Source: CAWIJJ01 sp963836405 (GTDB taxonomy: Bacteria > Acidobacteriota > Terriglobia > Bryobacterales > Bryobacteraceae). From it: a DNA stretch of 64,000 nucleotides. Below are positions 26,942 to 37,131 of this stretch, piece after piece. The DNA lies in NCBI GenBank assembly GCA_963836405.1, contig CAWIJL010000014.1:86163-150162 (forward strand). Direction: 5' to 3'. The position numbers and the translations under genes were made by a program. The notes under the pieces are model-generated. The model saw nothing but the letters and a program-made list of their open reading frames with translations. It searched no databases and was not told where the DNA came from. The stretch's first letter is position 1, and the number at the start of each line of letters is the position of its first letter.

Positions 26942-28085
26942 CTAAGCCGTTCGCACCTGCGGAAGCCGGGCGTCCACCGCCGGCAGCGCCGGGAAGTCCG
27001 TATAAGGCGCGGCCTGATACCAGTAAGCGCACGAGAAGAAGTTGTCGCCGCGATCGTTGGCGTGACCGTGCTCCATCGTGTGTTTGAGATAGCGGTCAAA
27101 CGTTACCGGGTTATCGCCGTGCCACCGGTAGCAAAGGTAGCGGCCTCCCGTCCGTTCCGGGTTAACGATCAGGGGAGCGCCGTACATGCGGTGCGCAAAG
27201 GGCTGCGCTCCGTCACGCCCGCCGAAGTTCCAACTTCCCAGAAAATAATCCTCCGATCCCGTGCCGACGATGGCCGGCTTCGTTTCGTCGTCTACGAAGA
27301 TCATATCGTCGCCCTCTCCCCACCAGCCGGGCGCGTTCAGTAGCACGCCGAGAGTGACACCCATCAGGTGCCCCCGCCCGCGCGCTTCCATGTAGACGTG
27401 GTTCAGCTTGCCGTCCGGGTTGAGCTTTTGGCCTCCCGCGACCGCCGGCGCCGGCACGCAAGGCGCCGACTGCCGGTACTGCGCATGAAAGTAGAGCGCG
27501 TCGTCCGGAAGCGCGGACATCGCCTGGTAATCGATGTTCGAGTAGAACGACCCGACCTCCAGCTTTCCTTCGTTGGTGACGGTTATCCGCGCTCCGCGCC
27601 GGTACGGCATGGCGAAGTAACAGTTCAGCGAGCGTCCCGGCGAGCAGGCGAGATATTGCGATTCGTAGACCTGGTACGAATTCAGATTCAAGCCGAAAAA
27701 ATCCCCGATCGGGAACTTCCACGCTCGGCTTCGGATTGCCGTCCCAGTAGGCCCGCAGCACCAGTTCCTTCAGGTGGTCGCCGCTGCGCGCCGAGATGGT
27801 AAACCAGATGTGGCTGATTACTCCGGCCCCGGACGCGTTGAATACCTCGTAGACTCCGGCGGGCTGGATGTTCCAGGCATCGCGATTCCCGCCGGTCTTA
27901 TCGAAACTGGATTGCTTCAACGAACGATAGTTCAGCGCCCTCGAATACGATGGTAACTGGACGCTGTCTCCGCCCCGCTGCGACTGTCCCTGGGCCTGTG
28001 CCGCGACCGGCGCCGCGGCCGCCAATCCACTCGCCGTCAACAGGCGGTGGAGAAATCCTCGCCGGCCGTTTCCTGCCGTTTCCAT
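26942..28085 (-). pseudogene. GH172-type (DUF2961) glycoside hydrolase, frameshifted
   Basis: The Tat-like N-terminus (NGRRGFLHRLLTASGLAAAA) and the DUF2961 body are in two frames. The first part runs through SHIWFTISARSGDHLKELVL and YWDGNPKPSVEVP. The second resumes at IGDFFGLNLNSYQVYESQ and includes GTGSEDYFLGSWNF and FDRYLKHTMEHGHANDRGDN. Removing one C near 27716 restores GDFFG, so this is a single-base homopolymer shift. GH172 enzymes act on difructose or arabinofuranose linkages. ATG 28085 follows GAGG, ten bases after the SGNH gene, so the two form an operon. Confidence 0.8.
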
Positions 28086-28093
28086 TTCGTGCC

Positions 28094-28834
28094 TCACTTT
28101 CCCAGTGCCTGCGCGATGGCTTTCTCTGCCAGCGGCGCCATAACCTGGTAGCCGGCGGCGTTCGGATGCAATCCGTCACCGGTCAATTCCGCTTTGAAAA
28201 ATCCTTTGTCGTCCACCATGGCGGAAAAATAGTCCAGATACACAGCGCCTGTGTGCGCGGCATAGTCTTTCATCCACTTGTTCAACGCAAGTATCTTTTC
28301 CGGAGGCCGCGCCGCGGTCTGGGGCCGGTGATAATCGCAAACCGGCATTACCGAGGACATCACGACCTTTATGTTGTTGGCGCGCGCGATATCCGCCATC
28401 GCCATCAGGTTATTCTCGATCGATTCCAGGCTGACCGGCCCGATGTTACCGCCAATGTCGTTAGTGCCGGCCAGAATCACTACCGCACGCGGTTTGTGGG
28501 CGATAACATCGGGATAAAATCTCAGCAGCATTTGCGCCGTGACCTGCCCGCTAATGCCGCGATTGATGTAAGGCTTGCCCGGGAAAAAACTGCTGCCGTT
28601 GTTGCCGCGACCCCACCCGTCCGTAATCGAATCGCCCATGAACACCACGCGGTCCTCGCCCGCCGCGGGCGGCGGAATCTTCTGGTTGTCGGCCGCGTAC
28701 CGGCGCGTGTTGCCATAGTCGTTGACCAGTTGGTATACGCTCTGCATGGCGTACGGGATGCCGGGAGGAGCCGGCGGCTGCTGCGGCTGGCACCAGGCCG
28801 CGGTCGCCAAAACGAGGGCAAGCGGAATTCGCAT
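28094..28834 (-). CDS. Secreted SGNH/GDSL hydrolase (acetyl-esterase-like)
   Basis: 246 residues with a signal peptide (MRIPLALVLATAAWCQ). SGNH blocks: FMGDSITDGWG (nucleophile Ser), the Gly in INRGISGQVT, VVILAGTNDIGG (Asn), and DGLHPNAAGY (Asp and His). Such enzymes remove acetyl or other acyl groups, often from hemicellulose. Its neighbours (GH172 downstream, GH127 and GH31 nearby) fit a role in deacetylating plant polysaccharide. Confidence 0.9.
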   Translation of the reverse strand: MRIPLALVLATAAWCQPQQPPAPPGIPYAMQSVYQLVNDYGNTRRYAADNQKIPPPAAGEDRVVFMGDSITDGWGRGNNGSSFFPGKPYINRGISGQVTAQMLLRFYPDVIAHKPRAVVILAGTNDIGGNIGPVSLESIENNLMAMADIARANNIKVVMSSVMPVCDYHRPQTAARPPEKILALNKWMKDYAAHTGAVYLDYFSAMVDDKGFFKAELTGDGLHPNAAGYQVMAPLAEKAIAQALGK

Positions 28835-28881
28835 GTCCGATATTGTATTTCACTCAAACCGAAGTGGGGTATTCTGTGGCA

Positions 28882-30529
28882 ATGAGAAAACTGCTGCTTG
28901 CTTTGATTCTGTCCTGCCTTGCGCTCGCTCAGGTCGATGACAGCGTCAATGCCAGGCTCCGAAGCGAAGAGGCCGGGCGGTCTCAGGTGATGACCACCCT
29001 GCACATGCTGACGGACCGTTACGGGCCGCGCGTTACCGGGTCGCCCGGTTACGAGGCGGCGGCGAAATGGGCGGTTTCGCAATTGACGAAATGGGGCCTT
29101 CAAAACGCGCGGCTGGAGCCGTGGGATTTCGGTCATCCGGGATGGTGGAACGATCGCGCCGCGGGGTACATGCTGGCGCCCGTTCACCAGAATCTCAGGT
29201 TCGAGGTGCTCAGTTGGACTCCCTCCACCAAGGGAACGGTCGCCGGCGACGCAGTGCAACTGGTCACGCCCCAGGGGCCCGAGCGCCCGCCCGCCACCAA
29301 CGGCGCTGCGGCAGCGGGCCGCGGCGGAAGGGGTGGCGCGCCGCAGCGCCTCGGCCCGACCAAAGAAGAGCTGAGCCAGTGGATGGCCGCTAACAAGGAT
29401 AAGGTGAAGGGCAAAACGGTGCTGATCGGAAAGGCCGCCGCGGTGCCGGTGAACTTCAATCCGCCCGTCATGCGCCGGCCCGACGATCAGGTGAGGCAGC
29501 AATACGATCCGAATTCGGACCGGCGGCGGGCGGGGCGGTCGTGGCGGCCGCGGTGAGCCCGGCACACCCGATCCCTCGCGCCTCACCGCCAACCAGGTGA
29601 CCGAACAGGTGGATGCCTGGCTGCTCGCAAACGGTGCGCTGGTGCGCCTGAACGATGCAGGCATGGAGCACGGGCTGGTGCGCGCCTTCCATAACCGCAC
29701 CTACGATTCCGCCAAGACCGTTCCCACCGTGGTTCTCCGCAATGAGGACTTCGGACGCATCGAGCGCCTGCTGGCCGATGGCGAACAGGTCCGCCTCGAA
29801 TTTAATATCGTCAACCACGATTACCCGGCTGGAAAAACCGCCTACAACGTGGTGGCGGAAATTCCGGGCAGCGACCGGGCGGACGAAATCGTCATGCTCG
29901 GCGGCCACCTCGATTCCTGGCATGCCGCCACCGGCGCCACCGACAACGCCGTGGGCGCTTCCATGATGATGGAAGCGGTGCGGCTCATTCGCGTCCTGGA
30001 CCTCAAACCGCGGCGGACAATCCGCATCGCGCTCTGGGCGGGGGAAGAACAGGGCCTGCTCGGATCGGCCGCTTACGTCAAGCAGCACTTCGGCACTTTT
30101 GAAAACCCGAAGCCGGAGTTCGACAAGCTCGTCGCCTACTTCAACATCGATTCGGGCACCGGCAGGGTTCGCGGAGCCAGTATTTTCGGCCCTCCGGAAG
30201 CCGCCACGATTTTACGCGCCGCTCTGGAACCGTTCGCCGACCTCGGCGTCGCCGGCGCCCTCCCCACCACCAGCCGCGCGACGGGCGGCACCGACAGCAC
30301 GTCCTTTAACAGCGCCGGTCTCGCCGGCATCGGCCTGGCGCAGGATCCGATCGAATACACCAGCACCACCTGGCACACCAATCTCGATACCTACGAACGG
30401 ATCGTGCCGGAGGACGTGAAAGCGGCATCCACCGTCATCGCGGCCGCGGTGTGGCACGTGGCAAACCGCGACCAGATGCTGCCGCGTTTCACCAAAGAGA
30501 ACATGCCGGCGCCCGTGCCCGCGCGGTAG
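28882..30529 (+). pseudogene. Secreted M28-family zinc aminopeptidase, frameshifted
   Basis: The N-terminal part starts with a signal peptide (MRKLLLALILSCLALAQ) and contains TDRYGPRVTGSPGYEAAAKW and a PA-like insert. After a Gly/Arg-rich linker near 29515-29525 the frame changes by one base. The catalytic domain then continues with MLGGHLDSWHAATGATDNAV (zinc His/Asp), LWAGEEQGLLGS (catalytic Glu), YFNIDSGTG and the final His in TWHTNLDTYE. The peptidase releases N-terminal amino acids from peptides outside the cell. The GC-rich linker is a likely place for a sequencing indel. Confidence 0.82.
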
Positions 30530-30546
30530 GAGCCGGTGCTCTGCGC

Positions 30547-32930
30547 TCAACGTTCCATATCGGAGCGTACGATCCGGATGCCGAATATGGACGGCGTCGG
30601 TCTGCCGTTGCTTGCCTCGAATCGGACCGTCACCTTCTTCTTGTTCGCCATCAGATCCGCCGGCAACCGGTACTCGACGTCGAAAAATTGGACTTCCCGC
30701 TCGGGACTGCGACGCGTCCCGGTTTGTTCGCCGACCTTCGTGCCGTCCACCATCACATCGCAGGCGGCCGCACCGCGATTGTCATTGCTGTACGTAACGA
30801 TCAGGGTCTGAGGGACCGCCGGATCGGCAGGCAGATCGAAGGAGAACCACCCCGTCGCGGTCCTGCCGAACCGGGTCTCCACCCGCACGGGAGTGCTGCC
30901 TTCGCCCTGGTGGTTCGTATCGCGCTCGGCCTGCATCTGGCCCGGTTGCGCGAAGCCGATCGTCGCCGCCTCCAACTTCTTCCGCTTCTCTTCGCGAGTG
31001 CGAAATTCGGTCTCCTTCTTTGTCCATTCCGCGGGCGTATACATGTCCTGGTACACGGCATAGCGCCTGCGCGGGACCAGATAGAACGGAAGGAATTCGA
31101 TCTCCTCCTTCAGTCCCACGCCCGATGTGCGGAACGCGCCGGGCTTGCCGGCCACCGGTTTCAGCCAGCTCGTCACCGCTTGCGGGGGCGCCACGAATAC
31201 CGGCGCGTCCGGAGCGGCGGTCCGGCCCTGCCCGGTGAGCGCGGGCCCCAGGTCTCCCGCCAGCACGAGCGGTCCCCACATCACGGCGAAGCGATTCGGA
31301 TTGTCGGGCAGCGCCTCCTTCCGGAGCGTTTTCCGAATCACGAGTTCCACCGCGTCTCCCGCTTTCCAGGTCCGCGCGATTTCCAAGAACGAACCCGCTG
31401 AGGCGGCCGTTTTGAAGGTCCGCCCGTTGACCCTTACGCTGAATCCGTTGCCGGCCCAGAACGGACGGCGAAGCGCGAGTGTGAACCTCCTGGGCGATTC
31501 CGGATTGACCTTGACCGTGACGGCTTGCCCGATGGGCAGGTCGGTGGCGACTTCGACTTTCACCCCGGCCGATTTCCATTCCGCGGTGGACGGCGCGTAC
31601 AGCGTCACCCACAGCTTGTCCAGGGATTCGTAATACAGTCCGTCGGCGTGCAGCGCGTGGCTCTCCATTGCCGATCCGACGCAGCAGGTGAACGATTCGA
31701 ACTTCCTCTGGTATTCGTGTTGAACCCCGCGGCCCACCGGCACCATGTAGCAGACGCGCCCGTCGTCGGGATCCTGCGATGCCAGGATGTGATTGAAGAG
31801 AGCGCGCTCCTGATAGTCGGCGTAGCGGCTATCGGCCTGCAAGGAAAACATCGTGCGCGCCATCTTGATCATGTTGTAGACGTTGCAGGACTCGGCGGTG
31901 CGTCCGTCCACCATGCTCGAGAGCTGGTCCGGCTGTCCGAAGTATTCATTCCTCGAATTGCCTCCGGTCGCGAACGTGTGGTGCCGGCTCACTTCATCGA
32001 AGAAATACTTCGCCGCGGTGCCTTCGGTTTCGTTCCCGGTGTACATGTAGACCTTCAACGCCCCGTAGAGTTTTGGGAATCTGGGTGTTGGCGTGGGTGC
32101 CGGGAAGAATATCCTTCTGTTGAGCCAGGCGGTCCACGATAGCCGCGTGGTGGAATTTGCCGGCCAGCGCGAGCCAGCGCCCATCGCCCGTATCCGCGTA
32201 CAGGTCGGCCATCGCCTCGTTCATTCCGCCGAACTCGGTCGCCAGCATCCGCTGGATCTGTTCATCGTTGAGCGGCGACAGAATGCCTTCCGCCCATGAC
32301 GCGAATTTGATCTCGACATCGAGAGCCGTGCGGTTGCCGGTGTAACGCCAGGCATCGCGCAGACCGGCGAAGATCTTGTGCTGCACGTACCACGGCGACC
32401 ACATGCCGTTGAGGTCGAAGCCGCCCGACCGGATGAGCCCCCTTGTGAGCTGTTGAAACAGACTTCTTCCCTTCTGTCCGGTTGGCGTCCATGAGGGCGC
32501 CGATATATCCGTCGCCCTGCGCGTCCTGTATGCGCTTCAGGTCGTCTACGATGTAGGCGGCGCGCTCCTTGAAGCGGCGATCGCCGGTGGCCGCCCACGC
32601 CATGCTCACGGCCGACAGATAGTGTCCCGCGATGTGTCCCGTCAGTTGGCGCCCGTCCCCGTCCCACCCGCCGTAGCCCTGCGCCTTCGGCTCGAGTTTC
32701 GCGCTACGGCGAAGGAATGCCAGCATGCGATCCGGTTCCAGCGCCAGCAGGTATTCAAGTTCCAGATCCTGCGCGTGTTTGAGCGGGCCTCCCGTCAATC
32801 GGACATTCTCGAGCGGTAGCGGGCGGGCTTTTACCAGCCGCCGCTCCCGATCGAGCGCTGCGTTCCCCACCTGCGCCCCGGCACAGACCGGAACCAACGC
32901 AGTAAGAATAATGAGGGCGGTTCGATTCAC
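30547..32930 (-). pseudogene. GH127-like beta-L-arabinofuranosidase, two frameshifts
   Basis: Three frames in series form one GH127-type enzyme. The first runs from GTG 32930 (behind GGAGG) with VRLTGGPLKHAQDLELEYLL and GHIAGHYLSAVSMAWAATGD. The second resumes at LTRGLIRSGGFDLNG and covers MWSPWYVQHKIFAGLRDAWR. The third starts at LYGALKVYMYTGNETEG and has the zinc/catalytic region TAESCNVYNMIKMAR and FTCCVGSAMESHAL. The shifts lie near 32467 and 32070, the latter in a run of four A. The enzyme removes beta-linked L-arabinofuranose. GH31 is the next gene upstream. Confidence 0.82.
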
Positions 32931-33012
32931 TCCGGGACCTCCATACAAACGAGTGTAACTTCCAGGCGAACGCGGCGCGCGTGGCCTGCCTGCTCGATGC
33001 GCAGCGCGCCTC

Positions 33013-35313
33013 TCAATCGAACCGGACCTCCAGCCGCCGGCCATGGAAGACTGCGGTCTTCACTGCCTCTCCGAACCTTATCCGCATTTGTCGCCCCGGC
33101 GCAGCCGGCATCTTCGAGGCAGCCGCCATCCGGAGCGTCAGCGTCTTGCGCGTGTCGTTCCAGTCCATCTGAATGCCCGTCCAATTCCCGTTGCGATACT
33201 CGAAAGAAACTCCATCGTCTTCGTACAGCAGGAAGCGGCCATCGGCGCCCGGATAGACGGAAATATCGAGCGGCCCTTCTATGCGTTCTGCCGTATATTG
33301 CTTCAGCGGACCCATCGGAATCAAAGCGCCGGCCCGAACGTAAAGCGGGATCGTCTCCAGATCCACTTTGCGCGCGATTTCACGGCCTCCCTCGTGCCGC
33401 TCGCCGGTCCAGAAGTCGTACCAGGATCCCCGCGGCAGATACAGCGTTCGTTCCATCGCGCCTTTCTCGACTACCGGCGCAACCAGGAGATCGCGGCCCC
33501 ACAGGTACTCGTCTCCGCGCGCGGCTGCGGCAGCGTCGCCGGAATAGTGCAGCCACAGCGACCGCATCAACGGAATACCGGTTTGCGTGCACTCGCGAAC
33601 CGCGCTGTAGAGATACGGCATCAAGCGATAGCGCAGCTCCAGGTATTTCTTGCAGATGGGCTCCACAGCGGCGTTGTGATACTCGGCTTCCGGAATGGTG
33701 AAGCGCGTTTCATTGGCCACATCCCCGGTGGGCGCACCCTGGTTCCAACCCCAGGGCAGGCGCAAGGTCCACACGCGCCCGTGCGAGCGGAACAACGGGC
33801 AAAACGCGCCGAACTGAAACCAGCGGACGTACAGCTCGCCCGTAAATTCCGAAGTGGGAATGAAGCCGCCGATATCCGTGCCCCAATAGGGAATGCCGCT
33901 CAGCCCGCTGTTGATGCCGATCGGCACCTGGTTCTTCAATGTCTCCCACATCGAGCTGACATCGCCCGACCAGAGAAACGAAGCGTAGCGCGCCATTCCC
34001 GCCGCCCCGTTGCGGTGCAGGGCAAACGGGCGCTCGTCGGGACGGTCGCGCCGGTAGGCGTCCCAATAGAACCTGTTGCGCGCCAGGCGTGACGGCAGGT
34101 CGAGCGCGTCGCCCTCATCCGGCCACCAGCCGTCGACGCCTGTGGCCAGCACGGGGAGATGCATGTTCCAGTAACAACTGGGCTGCAGTTCCGCGCGCTT
34201 CCCCGGATCGCAAACATCGCCCACCGTGCCTTTGAATTCGTGGATTCCCGTGGGATAGGCCACGTGCAGCACTACCTTGAAATGGTCCCGGTGCAATTGA
34301 TCGAACATCGCCTCCGGATCGGGCATGACATTCCGGTTGAAGGTGAATTCGGTGTTGTTGGTATTCCAGCCGGCGGGGCAAAAGCCCGTGCCCAGATAAA
34401 TCATGGCATCGCACGGCAGTCGTTTCTCGCGGAAAGTTTTGGCCTCCTCGAGAATCGCATCGCGTCCGGCCAAGGTGCGGTGCGATTGAAGATAGCCGAA
34501 ACTCCATAGCGGCGGCAATTCGGGATGCCCCGTAAGACGGGCCCATTCGGCCATAATGACCGCCGGGTCCTTGGATGCGACAACGAACAAATCGATCGGC
34601 AGCGCGAAGGCGGACACTTCGGGCAGCGGCGGGGGAGGCGCGCCCCGCCCGCCTCTCGAGACCGGTTCGGGAGCCGGCAGAAACCTGCTGCGTTCGCCGG
34701 TAAAATCGAAACGGCCATAAGGCCGCCGGATGTACATCGCCCAGCCGCCCGTGCCGATCAGCCACGGAACAGGTACGCGGCTGCCGAAATTTCGCAGGTT
34801 GTACCCGCCGGATCCGCTCATCATCCGTTCCGTGGTGCCGCGCCGGTCGAATTGGGGTCCGCCTTCCCCCAAACCCAGAATCGGCGCAGGCCCGGTTGCA
34901 AATGAGATTTCGCCCGTCGCCTTGTCGATCTGGATTTCCTGAACGGCTTCGCCTTTGTCCGTACGAATCGCAAACGTGAGCGGTTCCGGCATGAACGACG
35001 CCCGCAGATCGCCCAATTTCACGGTCCGCTCCGCCGCCGTGCCGCGGAGCCTCGCGGCCGGCGCGCCAAAGCTTGTCCGCACCAGCGTTCCGTCATCGGT
35101 CAGGGCCGCCAATCTTCCGTTCTCGACAGGTTGCACCGTCAGGCGAAAGGTGTGACGGCTGACGGGCATCACCTGGATTTCCACGTCTTTGCCGGCCACC
35201 CGAAGCTCCGCTGAGGCGCCCCGGACCGGCCCCACCAAAGCCGCCCCCGCAGCGCCGATGCGTTTCACGATTTCACGCCGCGAAACGCGGCCGTCAGTCG
35301 AACCGTTGGCCAT
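33013..35313 (-). CDS. Secreted GH31 alpha-glycosidase (glucosidase/xylosidase type)
   Basis: 766 residues. The N-terminal SRREIVKRIGAAGAALVGPV looks like a Tat or Sec signal. GH31 features: N-terminal beta-sandwich, then a TIM barrel with PLWSFGYLQSH, the nucleophile Asp in DGWWPDEGDAL, the acid/base Asp in FLWSGDVSSMW, and RSHGRVWTL. A C-terminal beta domain with LYLPRGSWYDFWTGE follows. Xyloglucan-type alpha-xylosidase or alpha-glucosidase activity is possible. It heads a minus-strand unit with GH127 (82-base gap). The 170 bases upstream (35314-35484) hold no gene I can support. Confidence 0.9.
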   Translation of the reverse strand: MANGSTDGRVSRREIVKRIGAAGAALVGPVRGASAELRVAGKDVEIQVMPVSRHTFRLTVQPVENGRLAALTDDGTLVRTSFGAPAARLRGTAAERTVKLGDLRASFMPEPLTFAIRTDKGEAVQEIQIDKATGEISFATGPAPILGLGEGGPQFDRRGTTERMMSGSGGYNLRNFGSRVPVPWLIGTGGWAMYIRRPYGRFDFTGERSRFLPAPEPVSRGGRGAPPPPLPEVSAFALPIDLFVVASKDPAVIMAEWARLTGHPELPPLWSFGYLQSHRTLAGRDAILEEAKTFREKRLPCDAMIYLGTGFCPAGWNTNNTEFTFNRNVMPDPEAMFDQLHRDHFKVVLHVAYPTGIHEFKGTVGDVCDPGKRAELQPSCYWNMHLPVLATGVDGWWPDEGDALDLPSRLARNRFYWDAYRRDRPDERPFALHRNGAAGMARYASFLWSGDVSSMWETLKNQVPIGINSGLSGIPYWGTDIGGFIPTSEFTGELYVRWFQFGAFCPLFRSHGRVWTLRLPWGWNQGAPTGDVANETRFTIPEAEYHNAAVEPICKKYLELRYRLMPYLYSAVRECTQTGIPLMRSLWLHYSGDAAAAARGDEYLWGRDLLVAPVVEKGAMERTLYLPRGSWYDFWTGERHEGGREIARKVDLETIPLYVRAGALIPMGPLKQYTAERIEGPLDISVYPGADGRFLLYEDDGVSFEYRNGNWTGIQMDWNDTRKTLTLRMAAASKMPAAPGRQMRIRFGEAVKTAVFHGRRLEVRFD

Positions 35314-35484
35314 GATTGAGGGTCATTATGACAGCTTCGGCCCGCTCCGATCCTGGCTTCGGCCTGGCCGGCGGATCGCAAAACGCATTGGCACAACTAC
35401 GCATTGTCGGCCGTCGGCCCAATCTCCGGACTCGCATGGCTGCGACCGGCACCCCTTCGCCCACGTCCACTCCGATTGGCAAAT

Positions 35485-35869
35485 TCAGGCGACCGCAATT
35501 GCAAGTGGTAAAGCTTCTTCGGTCCGCCGGAGCTCCGGTTCGATCTCGGATTCATCTACGACAGATTCCACGATGACAGGAACGCTTTCGGGAATAAACT
35601 CAGCTACCCTTTGGAATGCCTTTATTGCCCACCAAGTGAGCCGATCGTGTCTGCTGCAAGTATTAACTTCGCTGACGTGGAGTTGTCGCAGCTTGGATTG
35701 GTACATTTTGGCGATCGGGTATGCCTCAGTCATAGTCGCATCCAAGCTCTGGTTGTCGTAGTGCGGAGAGCTCTACGGCCCTAATGCCCCGCGAACGAAG
35801 CATGTCAAGTGCTCGACGGAAATCGCCAAATGCAAGTGCACCAGTAGAGAAACCGAGTGTCCGCTCCAT
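35485..35869 (-). pseudogene. TIM-barrel sugar-phosphate isomerase/epimerase-like protein, internal deletion
   Basis: The N-terminus reads MERTLGFSTGALAFGDF and RALDMLRSRGIRAVELSALR from ATG 35869 (GGAG eight bases upstream) and stops at 35726. A different frame then gives the family C-terminus, including KLRQLHVSEVNTCSRHDRLT and AFQRVAEFIPESVPVIVES, ending at 35485. The central ~130 residues of a normal xylose-isomerase-like barrel are missing, so a deletion fused the two ends out of frame. Family assignment is from my recognition of both ends. I recall such proteins occurring near ImmA/IrrE genes, but have not checked. Confidence 0.6.
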
Positions 35870-35952
35870 CAAAAGACTCCATAGACCTCAGGCGCTGGGG
35901 CATGGGAAAAGTCTTAGGCGAATATTGATCTTGAGTTCGCAACTGAAGCACG

Positions 35953-36138
35953 TCAGGAGGCCGGAAACCGTAAATCGGCTTCCGAGACATCGGTAGCTTG
36001 AAATTGCGCATGGCCGTACTGCGCCCAAAACGCGATCTTCGTTTGTACGACGCCTGCGCGGGCACTACTTGGCTCGTGCGCATTTGCCCTTTCGAACTCA
36101 CGCCATGCTCTCTGCAGTAATTCGTTCTTCGTCGCCAA
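35953..36138 (-). CDS. Small protein of unknown function with TTG start
   Basis: 61 residues. AAGGAG is spaced seven bases before TTG 36138, a strong ribosome site that decides the start. The sequence (ATKNELLQRAWREFERANAH...) is amphipathic and helical at first, then contains KIAFWAQYGHAQFQATDVSE. No family is recognised. It lies 15 bases downstream of the ImmA/IrrE fragment and upstream of the TIM-barrel remnant, probably part of the same former operon. Confidence 0.5.
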   Translation of the reverse strand: MATKNELLQRAWREFERANAHEPSSARAGVVQTKIAFWAQYGHAQFQATDVSEADLRFPAS

Positions 36139-36153
36139 CTGAATTCTCCTTGG

Positions 36154-36492
36154 TCAGTTAGTCAGTTGTAACGATGGAGTTTGCCCCCAACCGTCTACGA
36201 TGGCCCCCGGCAAAACGATATTTCGCACTTTGACAAGGTACTTAGTCAAGTACGAGTAGTTCTTAAGGCGAAACTGCATTTGCCCAACGATCAATCCGGG
36301 GTGCCTGTTAAGCAGTCTCGCGAATGCGATGACGTCCCTCTCATAGTAAAATGGGTGCTTTCCCGCCAAAAAAGACCCGAGTCGGTCGCCTGGAACGCAG
36401 AACTCGGCCGCCGCTCGATTGGCCAAACGCTCTTCCTCCGGCAAATCGTCACCGGTTCCGGCGCGTTCTCCCTCCAGATCCCAATCAATCAT
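36154..36492 (-). pseudogene. C-terminal fragment of an ImmA/IrrE-type metallopeptidase gene
   Basis: 112 residues matching the C-terminal half of ImmA/IrrE-like proteins: an acidic stretch, EERLANRAAAEFCVPGDRL (third metal-ligand region) and FARLLNRHPGLIVGQMQFRL. The HExxH motif and any N-terminal HTH domain are absent. The frame is closed by a stop within the preceding terminase gene, whose own stop is nine bases upstream of this ATG. The fragment was probably created by insertion or recombination of the terminase unit. Residual function is doubtful. Confidence 0.55.
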
Positions 36493-36500
36493 CCAGTCGT

Positions 36501-37124
36501 CTATACCATCGCCGTCACCAGAAGCTTCATACCGCCCCTCTCCTCATATCCCCACCCAGCTCCGACCCTTCTCCGCCCCCAACACGCCAGCGCCACCGCA
36601 AACACCAGGTCGTCGTGCGTCCCTTCCCGCCAGCACCCGTACTGCTCCCGACCCGAGGCCGTCACCTTCACCTGCATCGCCGTCATCTCCGCCGCCAGCG
36701 CCGGACCCCACTTCAGCCCCCGCGCAATTTGCAGTTCGCCTTTCTGGAACATCACCTGCATCCGCACCATCAGGTCCCGCTTCGGCACCCGCCAGTATCC
36801 GCCTTCGCACCGCTCCCGGTCTCCCGCCGTCACCACCACCGGCAGAATCCCGCACCCCGGCCGCGCCCGCCGCAGCAGGTCCACCACCGGCCGCCCCACC
36901 CCCGTGCCGTCCACCACCAGTTCACACCGCCCCGCCAGCGCTCGCCCCTGCGTCACCGCCGTCACCCGCGCCACCACGTCCGGATACGGCGTCCCCAGTT
37001 CCACCCGCTCCAGGTGCCGCAGCCGCAGCGCCCACTCGCCCCGCAGTTCCGCCCGCTCCACCACCGACACCGCCGTGTAGTCATGGCTCTGCCCCAGGTC
37101 CACCCCCACGAATGCCCGCTCCAT
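36501..37124 (-). CDS. Terminase-type RNase H-fold nuclease domain as a separate gene
   Basis: 207 residues. The acidic residues of a phage terminase large-subunit nuclease are visible: VGVDLGQSHDYTAVSVVE, CELVVDGTGVGRPVVDLL and GTHDDLVFAVALACWG. The ATPase half is encoded by the preceding gene in another frame, which stops seven bases before this ATG. The two domains are thus separate polypeptides, or a single frame disrupted in a linker. No portal, capsid or other packaging gene is nearby, so this is not an ordinary prophage. Confidence 0.72.
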   Translation of the reverse strand: MERAFVGVDLGQSHDYTAVSVVERAELRGEWALRLRHLERVELGTPYPDVVARVTAVTQGRALAGRCELVVDGTGVGRPVVDLLRRARPGCGILPVVVTAGDRERCEGGYWRVPKRDLMVRMQVMFQKGELQIARGLKWGPALAAEMTAMQVKVTASGREQYGCWREGTHDDLVFAVALACWGRRRVGAGWGYEERGGMKLLVTAMV

Positions 37125-37131
37125 CGCGCCG

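Noticed and set aside
35805..36101. 98-codon minus-strand frame overlapping the TTG-start small gene
   Set aside because: It has no ribosome site, and it overlaps the better-supported small gene and the TIM-barrel start in other frames.
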